From CAYWEM01 sp964457225 (lineage in GTDB: Bacteria; Acidobacteriota; Aminicenantia; UBA2199): 62,165 bases of DNA. A program made the position numbers and the translations under genes. Position 1 is the first letter of the stretch; each line of letters begins with the position of its first letter. The notes under the pieces are model-generated. The model ran no database searches and had not been told where the DNA came from. It saw only the letters and a list, made by a program, of their open reading frames with translations. The stretch covers positions 1-62,165 of the forward strand of contig CAYWEM010000016.1 of the NCBI GenBank assembly GCA_964457225.1, in the 5' to 3' direction. Below, in pieces: positions 7,917 through 14,328 of this stretch.

Positions 7917-8090
7917 ATGACAAAGTTTGAAAAAGTCCTTGTTGCTATTGTTCTTGCAGTTAGTGTTTTAGGGTTCTCAGTGGGACTATTCTCAGATGTT
8001 TACAGTGAATGTCACCAAAAATGCAGGCATTATGACGATTTCGGTCAATACTTAGCCTGTATGCATGGATGCTTGCCCCCGAAAATATAA
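7917..8090 (+). CDS. 57-residue exported twin-CX3C peptide (module B)
   Basis: ATG 7917 follows an excellent AAAGGAGG site. The product starts MTKFEKVLVAIVLAVSV with a hydrophobic signal or anchor to about residue 24. The remaining part has exactly four cysteines as two CX3C motifs, CHQKC (32-36) and CMHGC (48-52), 11 residues apart. Two helices each with CX3C is the layout of alpha-hairpinin or CHCH-type disulfide-stapled hairpins, so a stapled helical hairpin is the natural prediction. Its gene is bracketed by a 15-bp inverted repeat and preceded by a CxxC thioredoxin-like gene. No homologue recognised. Confidence 0.7.
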   Translation: MTKFEKVLVAIVLAVSVLGFSVGLFSDVYSECHQKCRHYDDFGQYLACMHGCLPPKI

Positions 8091-8115
8091 AAGACTGATC
8101 AGATAGTCACTTAAT

Positions 8116-8130
8116 TCATAATTGCGCTTA
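8116..8130. repeat. Right arm of the 15-bp inverted repeat
   Basis: TCATAATTGCGCTTA, pairing perfectly with 7875-7889. In RNA the arms could close a long stem around the peptide message. Confidence 0.7.
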
Positions 8131-8181
8131 TACTTAATTTTGAGGAGAAAATCTCAATTATGGTATTCAGAAATGTAAAAA

Positions 8182-8226
8182 GGCGCATACTTTTACGCAT
8201 AAGCATAAAGATGCCGTTTTTGGAAT
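8182..8226 (+). terminator. Weak terminator-like structure after module B
   Basis: GGCGCAT ... ATGCC followed by GTTTTT gives a short imperfect stem with a T tract. The rest of the 8091-8361 gap holds the inverted repeat arm and a TTGAG/CTCAA mini-hairpin near 8140-8160; I see no gene. Confidence 0.3.
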
Positions 8227-8361
8227 GTGGGTTTTTATGACTGAGCAAATTTCGATCCATACCTTTGGCATGCCCCCGGCTCTGGGCATCTTTTAAAAGG
8301 AAAGGGAATATCTACTGCTATAGCCGGCGCTGCGTAATACGGGAGAGCTTGTCCGGCTTTG

Positions 8362-8511
8362 TCCATCACAGCAGGTGCAGGGCGCTGCTCTTGAATGAGG
8401 CGTAAACTTCCGTTCCGGGTCTCAGGTCCAGGACTCGTCTCGAAGCCGGGGTGACGTGGCTGATCAGTTCAAGCTCTCCGCATTGCAGGTGCAAAACGTC
8501 CAGTTTGCCCA
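8362..8511. repeat. Parental copy of the 150-bp direct repeat (tupC 3' end)
   Basis: This is the gene-borne copy of the sequence duplicated at 5870-6019. It covers the last 48 or so codons and stop of tupC plus a few bases beyond. Confidence 0.85.
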
Positions 8512-9427
8512 GCTCCTCCACGGCCTTAACCCGGGCGGGCAGGGAATTGCGGGCGCTGGAAACCAGCTTTTCCCGGCTGAGCAGTACGTCTTCCGGCCTG
8601 ACCAGTATCGTCGCCGGACCCGGCTCATGGCCGCCGGCCAGCACCAGGTCTAATCCGCCGCTCCGGAACAAGAAGTCGTCACCAGACTGGTATATTTCAC
8701 CGGAAAAAACGTTTTCATTTCCGGAAAACTCGGCCAGCTCCAGGGAAGTCGGTCCGCAGGTCAGTTCTTCGATCGGCCCGCTGCGGTTGATCCGGCCCCG
8801 GCTGAGAAAAATGAAATTCCGGCCCAGGCGCCGGGCCTGGAAGAGGTTGTGGGTGGTGAAAACCACGGTGCTTCCAGCGGCGGCCAGTCCGGCGATTACG
8901 TTTTCTACCCGCTTGCGGCTCAGCGGATCGAGGTTGGCCGCCGGTTCATCCAGCAGGTAAAGGCGGGGCTCGATCAGCAGGGCCCGGGCCAGTTGCAGGC
9001 GTTGTTTTTCTCCACCCGACAGGGAACGGGCGGCTTGTTTTTCCCGGCCCGGCAGGTCCAGCAATTCGAGTATTTCCTCCAGGCGGGCGGCATCGGGTCG
9101 CAGGCCGCGCAGTTTGAGACCGTAAAGCAGGTTCTGGTGCAGACTGCCGCGGAAAAACAGCGGGTTCTGGAAAACGGTGACCATGGAGCGGCGCAGTTCA
9201 AGTTGAGCCTGGCGGTCCAGCCCGGCGGGATCCCGGCCTTCGTAAAGCAGTCGGCCCCGGTCCGGCCGGCTGAGCAGGCCGATCAGGCGCAGCAGGGTGG
9301 TTTTTCCCGAGCCGTTGGGCCCGATCAGCGCGGTCACTTCTCCCCCGGGCAGGGTAAAGGAGAGATCCCGGAGGATTTCCCTTCCGGAAATAGTCTTGCT
9401 GACTCCAAGCGCCTCGACCTGCATCAT
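8366..9427 (-). CDS. tupC: Tungstate/molybdate ABC transporter ATPase
   Basis: A 353-residue ATPase. Walker A GPNGSGKTT, Q-loop FQNPLFF, signature LSGGEKQR, Walker B LYLLDEPAANLD and the switch histidine TTHN are all present. The C-terminal 60 residues (NSLPARVKAVEELGKLDVLHLQ...) form a TOBE/Mop-like oxyanion-sensing domain, fitting tungstate or molybdate import. It is the last gene of the operon and its start overlaps the tupB stop (ATGATG/TGA). Its 3' end is the parental copy of the 150-bp repeat at 5870-6019, so its terminus looks like an insertion hot-spot. Confidence 0.88.
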   Translation of the reverse strand: MMQVEALGVSKTISGREILRDLSFTLPGGEVTALIGPNGSGKTTLLRLIGLLSRPDRGRLLYEGRDPAGLDRQAQLELRRSMVTVFQNPLFFRGSLHQNLLYGLKLRGLRPDAARLEEILELLDLPGREKQAARSLSGGEKQRLQLARALLIEPRLYLLDEPAANLDPLSRKRVENVIAGLAAAGSTVVFTTHNLFQARRLGRNFIFLSRGRINRSGPIEELTCGPTSLELAEFSGNENVFSGEIYQSGDDFLFRSGGLDLVLAGGHEPGPATILVRPEDVLLSREKLVSSARNSLPARVKAVEELGKLDVLHLQCGELELISHVTPASRRVLDLRPGTEVYASFKSSALHLL

Positions 9428-10110
9428 TTCCCCTGCACGAACTGCAGCAGCAGGTTGACCAGCAGGGCCACCGCGATCAGTACCAGGCCGAGGGCGATGC
9501 CCAGTTCAAAATTGCCTTTCATCGTTTCCAGGGCGATGGCCGTGGTCATGACCCGGGTATGACCGCGGATGTTGCCGCCGACCATCATGGTCATGCCGGT
9601 TTCACCGATGACCCTGGAAAAGGCGGTGATCAGGGCGGTCAGGAAAGCGAAGCGGGCTTCCGAGAGCAGTGAGCGGATCATCTGCCAGCGGCCGGCGCCC
9701 AGGGCATAGGCCAGGTCGCGGGTCTCGGCGACCTGCCCCTTGACCGCGGCCAATGACAGGGCGGTTACTATCGGCAGGGCCAGCAGGGCCTGGGCGATGA
9801 TCATGGCCCAGGGAGTGAAGAGCAGGCCGGCCGCTCCGAAGAGGCCGTTGCGTGATAGCAACAGGTAAACCAGCAGGCCGATCAGCACAGCCGGCACGGC
9901 CAGGGCCGTGTTGCAGACTCCGATCAGCAGGCGGCGGCCGGGGAAATCACGCAGGGCCAGGCCCAGGGCCAGGGGCAGGGCCAAGATGCCGGCCAGCAGG
10001 GTGGCCGTGCCGGAAACCAGCAGGGAAAGCAGTATGATTTCCAGCAGCTGCGGATCCAGGGAAGTCAGCAGGCTGAAACCCCGGCTTACTCCATCCAGTA
10101 AAAAATTCAT
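9424..10110 (-). CDS. tupB: Tungstate ABC transporter permease
   Basis: A 228-residue inner-membrane permease of the binding-protein-dependent type with about five membrane segments. The EAA-type cytoplasmic loop is seen around 'DLAYALGAGRWQMIRSLLSEARFAFLTALITAFSRVIGETG', which docks the ATPase. Lengths and overlaps (four bases with tupA and with tupC) are typical of TupB. It passes the oxyanion delivered by TupA across the inner membrane. Confidence 0.87.
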   Translation of the reverse strand: MNFLLDGVSRGFSLLTSLDPQLLEIILLSLLVSGTATLLAGILALPLALGLALRDFPGRRLLIGVCNTALAVPAVLIGLLVYLLLSRNGLFGAAGLLFTPWAMIIAQALLALPIVTALSLAAVKGQVAETRDLAYALGAGRWQMIRSLLSEARFAFLTALITAFSRVIGETGMTMMVGGNIRGHTRVMTTAIALETMKGNFELGIALGLVLIAVALLVNLLLQFVQGK

Positions 10111-10937
10111 TTTCCCTGGTCAGCTGCGCCCGCCGGCACGAACAGGGCCGAGCCGTAACGCTCACGGCCGAAGGAGGCTATAAGTTCACGTCCCAACGGT
10201 CCAAGCAGGAAAGCGACGAATTCGCGGGCCAGGCCGTGATTGAGATGGGGGTGTTTATCCGGGTTGATCAGCAGGACCGAGTAGTCGTTTTTCAAATCAG
10301 GAGCCGAGCTGATCAGGGCTTCCAAGGCGTCGAACTCATGACGGTGCACCAGCCAGGTGGCCAGGTCAGTCAGGCAATAGGCTTTTTTTTCATTGGCCAG
10401 GCGCAGAGTTGCTTCCATGCCGGAACCGCCTTCCAGGTAGGAGCGGCGTCCGGGCGGGCCGCCGGCGGCCTGCCAGACGGCCAGTTCTTTCTTGTGGGTG
10501 CCCGAGTCATCCCCCCTGGAAACGAAGGCCGCGCCGGATTGCCTGATGCGCTGAAAGGCTTCGGTAGCGTTGCGCCCGCTTATATCCGCCGGATCTTCAC
10601 TGGGGCCGACGATCCAGAAGTAATTGTGCATAACCGGCAGGCGCTCCAGGGCCAGGCCGTCGCTGACCATTTTTTCTTCGCCGGCCGGATCGTGAACCAG
10701 CAGTACATCGGCATTGCCGTCACGGCCCAGGCGCAGGGCCTGGCCGCTGCCCACGGCGATCAGTTTGACCCGGCAGGCGGCCTGCTTTTCAAAAGCAGGC
10801 AGAAGTACGTCGAAAAGGCCGGAATCAAGTGTTGAAGTAGTAGAAGCCAGGGTCAGACTGCGGTCCTGGCCGGGCAGAACCAGGTAAAAACAGAGCAGAG
10901 TGAATGACAGTAATGGGATCAATTTTTTCATTCTCAT
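10107..10937 (-). CDS. tupA: Tungstate-binding periplasmic protein
   Basis: A 276-residue protein with signal peptide MKKLIPLLSFTLLCFYLVLPG. Right after it comes LTLASTTSTLDSGLFDVLLPAFEK, the TupA hallmark whose TTS segment binds tungstate. Further on are the GSGQALRLGRDGNADVLLVHDP and FVSRGDDSGTHKKE segments typical of the family. Start is ATG 10937 or ATG 10931, with GGTAGGA upstream. It captures tungstate (or molybdate) in the periplasm for TupBC. Confidence 0.9.
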   Translation of the reverse strand: MRMKKLIPLLSFTLLCFYLVLPGQDRSLTLASTTSTLDSGLFDVLLPAFEKQAACRVKLIAVGSGQALRLGRDGNADVLLVHDPAGEEKMVSDGLALERLPVMHNYFWIVGPSEDPADISGRNATEAFQRIRQSGAAFVSRGDDSGTHKKELAVWQAAGGPPGRRSYLEGGSGMEATLRLANEKKAYCLTDLATWLVHRHEFDALEALISSAPDLKNDYSVLLINPDKHPHLNHGLAREFVAFLLGPLGRELIASFGRERYGSALFVPAGAADQGK

Positions 10938-10964
10938 CGATTATATCCTACCTTTTGTTAGGAG

Positions 10965-10999
10965 GCCAGGGCCGTCCTGAATAAAGAGACGGTCCTGGC
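10965..10999. promoter_or_regulatory. Intercistronic 12-bp stem-loop upstream of tupA
   Basis: GCCAGGGCCGTC (10965-10976) pairs with GACGGTCCTGGC (10988-10999), all Watson-Crick except one G-T, with an 11-base loop. It sits between the molybdopterin-domain-like gene and tupA. There is no T tract on the leftward side, so mRNA processing, stability or partial termination are all possible. Confidence 0.55.
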
Positions 11000-11015
11000 T
11001 GTTTGTTGTCTTTGT

Positions 11016-12134
11016 TTACTTTAAGAGCCGGTCCACTGCGGAGCTGTCCAGGTGAATTAGATGGGATAGTCCCCAGACACAGCGGTCGACGAAGAAATCA
11101 CCGCTGGCGGCCAGGGACCAGCCCTTGCCGGCATCAATCCGGTTTTCCAGCAGAAGGCGCGCTCCGGCTCCGTGTTCGATTATCTCCCATCCGGAAAACA
11201 GGGTTCGGTAACCGTCTACGGCCACTACCAACAGCAGATCGGTCGACTTGAAATCGGGCACGAATCGGCGCAACAGGGTTTCCAGGTGCAGGCCGCTGAC
11301 GGTTTCAGGTCTCACAGATTTGAGTCCCTGGCCGTGGCCGATGCGCCGCCAGTCGGATACGTTTTTTTCCGGCAGTCCCAGTTCCGAGGGACGGCCCCGC
11401 CAGATCACCCGGCTTCCTGAAGCGATCACCAGTTTTTCGGGAACAGTAGCTCCCTTGCCCGGGGTTTCCATGGTCGGAGTGTCCGGTGGGCAGGGCCAGG
11501 CGGGGCGAACCAGTTTCATGGTCTTGACATCGTCGAGATAGCGGAAGGTATCGAAGTCGCGGGGAGCAACCAGGCGCAGGCCCTGGTGCGGCCCCTGCCA
11601 GCGGTTTTTCTTGTATTCCTCCGGATTCTTGGTGGGCAGGAGCTGTTCGCGATGAAAGGCCAGCAGGGTCGGCTGGTCGTCACCGGCCATGGTCAGTTCG
11701 CCGTAACTGAAGCGGCGGCTTTCTCCCTGGCCGTTTTCCAGTACTACCAGCATGTCAAGAGGCCGGTCGAAGGGATCACCGGGACGGTTGGCCGGGACGA
11801 TGATTTCCAGCAGGTGCAGCAGGGGAATGCCCTGGTAAATGTAAGCGCCGTCAATGGTGCCGTCTGAAGACACTTCAACGTTGCGCAGGCGGGTGGCAGC
11901 CATGGCCCCGAGGTCCCGGGAACTGAAGATACGTTCTTGATTAATCCGGCCGCTGACTTTCAGGCTTATTCCTCCAGGCACCGGGATCCGCAGTATCGGG
12001 GGGGTGGCACTGCTGACCGCGTCGACCGGTTCCCCTGCTCCGGCTTGCAGGCTCAATCCAGTCATTGCCAGGAACAATCCCGCGGATAGCGACAGGATGA
12101 TTTTTTGATACTGACTTTGATTGCGCTTTTTCAT
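11016..12134 (-). CDS. Exported protein with two molybdopterin-binding (SUOX-like) domain repeats
   Basis: A 372-residue protein with an N-terminal hydrophobic signal (IILSLSAGLFLAMTG). Two halves each show the 'x.G..L..LL......D.L.VV..DGY...FS..E' pattern of the oxidoreductase molybdopterin-binding domain: first around IYQGIPLLHLLEIIVP, second around VSGLHLETLLRRFVPD and VVAVDGYRTLFSGWEI. The usual cofactor-binding cysteine is not obvious, so it may be a non-catalytic binding module. It lies in the tungstate operon, overlaps the TonB receptor stop by four bases and precedes tupA. A periplasmic carrier or sensor for Mo/W species is an inference. Confidence 0.55.
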   Translation of the reverse strand: MKKRNQSQYQKIILSLSAGLFLAMTGLSLQAGAGEPVDAVSSATPPILRIPVPGGISLKVSGRINQERIFSSRDLGAMAATRLRNVEVSSDGTIDGAYIYQGIPLLHLLEIIVPANRPGDPFDRPLDMLVVLENGQGESRRFSYGELTMAGDDQPTLLAFHREQLLPTKNPEEYKKNRWQGPHQGLRLVAPRDFDTFRYLDDVKTMKLVRPAWPCPPDTPTMETPGKGATVPEKLVIASGSRVIWRGRPSELGLPEKNVSDWRRIGHGQGLKSVRPETVSGLHLETLLRRFVPDFKSTDLLLVVAVDGYRTLFSGWEIIEHGAGARLLLENRIDAGKGWSLAASGDFFVDRCVWGLSHLIHLDSSAVDRLLK

Positions 12135-14035
12135 TTTCCTTCCAGGCGCAGGCGCAGGCCGAGGAGCAGTGTGCGGGCGCGCATCGGGAAACCTGGTTCA
12201 GGCATGTACTCGGCGTTGAACAGGTTTTCTATCTTGATGAACAGCGAGACCAGTGGGAAGGCGCGCTCGATAATGGCATGGGCCACGGTATAGGCCGGCA
12301 CCGTGTAAGTACTGCGTCCGTCGTCGAAAACGGCATTGCCGGCATGCTGACCCCAGATGGTCAGGCTGAACAGCCGCGGATCGTGAAAGCGCAGAGTGGC
12401 GCCGACCTGGGAATTGGGCACCCCGGCCAGGCGTTCATCTGTTTCCAGGTTGCGGGTGTGCAGGTAAGTGTAATTGAGTGAAAACAGGAAACTGCCGAAG
12501 GCCTTGCGACCCTCGATTTCAAAACCCATCAGTCTGGCGCTGGCCACGTTGATGTTCAAAAAAGTTCCATCGCCCAGCATGCGGCGGTCGATCAGGTCGC
12601 GGATCTTGTTGTGAAAAACGGTTCCACTGAGCATCAGGCCGAGGTCGTAGGTGAAGCCGGCTTCCACGTTGGTGCCGCGCTCATCGCGCAGGTCAGGATT
12701 GCCCCCGGTACTGCTGTAGAGATTGCGCATGGTCGGGAAGCGGGATTTCTGGCTGGTGGTCAGGTGCAATTTGAAATGGTCCGCCGGAGTGTACTTGATG
12801 CCCAGGATGGGATTCAGGGAAGTCTTGTTCACACCGTCCTGCTTGCTCAGGTAGTCCAGGCTGGCGCCCAGTAGCAAACCTACCTGTTGGTTCAACTGAA
12901 AATGATCTTCTACTCCAACGGAGTAAACCTGCTGGTAGTAGTTTTCCCATTCGACTCCCAGGTCGCCCTGCTGTTTGACCCGGTCGTCGCGGGCGTTCAG
13001 GCTGAAATGCAACTGGTGCTGTCTGCCGAGAGGGATCATGCCCAGGGCGAAGGCGCCGATGGCGTAGTTGTCGTAGGTGGAAACCCACTGCAGGGTGGTA
13101 AAAGTGTTGTTGCGATAAGCGTCAAGAACGTTGAAATGGCTGACGTAGTAGCCCCTGAGCTTGAAATAGCCTTCTTTGGCCAGCGGCATGGAGGCGCCGA
13201 CATTGGCCATGACCCGCTCCCAGTCACTGAATCGCCAGTAGCGGGGACGGTTGAAGACCGTGGCCGGGGTAATGCCGTATTCGGCCTTGTAATAGCCGGC
13301 TTCGGCCATCAGCTCGACTCTTTCAGCCGGGTAATAGAAAAACTTGGCCACCAGGTTGCTGCGCCAGGAATCACTGTTTTCCCGCAGCAGCCGCTCTCCT
13401 TCCTCGAGGTAGTCGAAGCCATCGCTGGTTTCGTAACTGGCGGCGGCACTGAGACTGAAGCGCCGGCCGCTGATTGATCCGCTGCCCTGCAGGTTATAGC
13501 TTTTATTGGCCCCGTAGGTGGCCAACAGAGCCAGGTTGTTTTTCTTGGGCCTGCGGGTGGCGATATCGACCACGCCGCCCAGGTTGTTGGCTCCGTAGAG
13601 GATAGAGGAGGCTCCCTTGACCACGGTCACTGATTCGACCAGGTCAGCCGAGATTGAGCGGAGGTCAAAGGAATTGTAATAAGGTTCGTACATCGGGATG
13701 CCGTCGTAAAGCAGGGTGATCCGGCTGCTGCCTATCCCCCTGATCTGGATGCCCCATTCGTTCTTGTTGCCGCTGGAAACGTAGGTTCCGGGAACATAGG
13801 GCAGGATATCGGTCAGATCCCGGGCCGCGGTGGTCAGGACCAGTTCCGGAAGCGCGGCGCTGGTGGTGGCGAAAGGCAGTTCGCGCGGAATACGGGCTGT
13901 AACCGTGACCGCCTCGGTGATGATGGGCGGCTTTTTTTCCTTTTCTTTTTCGGGATCCTCTTCAGCGCGGGCCAGGACCGAGCTGGGGCTCAGCAACAGC
14001 CCGCAGAGCAACGTTGACAGGAGAATTTTTTTCAT
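12131..14035 (-). CDS. TonB-dependent outer-membrane receptor, probably for a tungstate/molybdate form
   Basis: A 634-residue receptor: signal peptide MKKILLSTLLCGLLLSPSSVLA, plug domain (EAVTVTARIPRELPF TonB-box-like region, then TSAALPEL, GTYVSSGNKNEWGIQIRGIGSSRITLLYDGIPM, VVKGASSILYGANNLGGVVDI), then a 22-strand-type barrel ending LLLGLRLRLEGK. Length and plug motifs fit the family. It is first in the tup operon and lies directly behind a Moco/Tuco-riboswitch-like leader, which points to uptake of a molybdenum or tungsten species across the outer membrane. GGAGG sits nine bases before ATG 14035. Confidence 0.88.
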   Translation of the reverse strand: MKKILLSTLLCGLLLSPSSVLARAEEDPEKEKEKKPPIITEAVTVTARIPRELPFATTSAALPELVLTTAARDLTDILPYVPGTYVSSGNKNEWGIQIRGIGSSRITLLYDGIPMYEPYYNSFDLRSISADLVESVTVVKGASSILYGANNLGGVVDIATRRPKKNNLALLATYGANKSYNLQGSGSISGRRFSLSAAASYETSDGFDYLEEGERLLRENSDSWRSNLVAKFFYYPAERVELMAEAGYYKAEYGITPATVFNRPRYWRFSDWERVMANVGASMPLAKEGYFKLRGYYVSHFNVLDAYRNNTFTTLQWVSTYDNYAIGAFALGMIPLGRQHQLHFSLNARDDRVKQQGDLGVEWENYYQQVYSVGVEDHFQLNQQVGLLLGASLDYLSKQDGVNKTSLNPILGIKYTPADHFKLHLTTSQKSRFPTMRNLYSSTGGNPDLRDERGTNVEAGFTYDLGLMLSGTVFHNKIRDLIDRRMLGDGTFLNINVASARLMGFEIEGRKAFGSFLFSLNYTYLHTRNLETDERLAGVPNSQVGATLRFHDPRLFSLTIWGQHAGNAVFDDGRSTYTVPAYTVAHAIIERAFPLVSLFIKIENLFNAEYMPEPGFPMRARTLLLGLRLRLEGK

Positions 14036-14108
14036 CTGTGGTAACCTCCGTTTTGAAATGTGGAGTTCTCCTGCCCGGGATGTCAGCTGAAGTGATAAAA
14101 TCGTTCAT
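13962..14108 (-). CDS. 48-residue upstream ORF overlapping the receptor start
   Basis: ATG at 14108-14106 is five bases after an ideal AGGAGG, a better site than the receptor's own. The frame runs 48 codons (MNDFITSADIPGRRTPH...) and ends at 13962, 74 bases inside the receptor gene in another frame. Its Shine-Dalgarno forms the 3' half of the last riboswitch stem. So the aptamer may gate translation of this leader, which would then help or hinder receptor translation. The peptide itself has no recognisable function and may be only regulatory. Confidence 0.45.
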   Translation of the reverse strand: MNDFITSADIPGRRTPHFKTEVTTDEKNSPVNVALRAVAEPQLGPGPR

Positions 14109-14111
14109 GAT

Positions 14112-14212
14112 TGCCTCCTTTTCAAGAATGGAAGGCATGGCCGTTTCCCGCCATACCCTGGCGGTCCCGCGACATGGCTTTTAAGCTTTAGTCCACGGGA
14201 CTCGGAGAACTG
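14112..14212 (-). promoter_or_regulatory. Moco/Tuco-riboswitch-like leader of the tungstate operon
   Basis: On the minus strand this leader contains CTCCGAG (14207-14201), the hairpin CCGCCA-GGGTA-TGGCGG (164-148 in 14xxx numbering), the joiner GGGAAACGGCCATGCC and a final stem GCCTTC/GGAGGC (136-131 with 118-113) that holds a Shine-Dalgarno. From memory this order and these conserved words match the molybdenum/tungsten cofactor RNA motif. The downstream operon (TonB receptor, molybdopterin-like domains, TupABC) fits that ligand. Most of the 14036-14328 gap is this element; 14213-14328 shows no other gene. Confidence 0.65.
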
Positions 14213-14328
14213 TCAGACATTAAACAATTCCTCTTGGCCTGTCAAGGTAGTATTCAGGCTTGACTTTTTTTTTGTTTTGCCGATAATCAAGCTGATCATC
14301 GTTGTTTATTTTTCTTAGAGGAGAGCAA

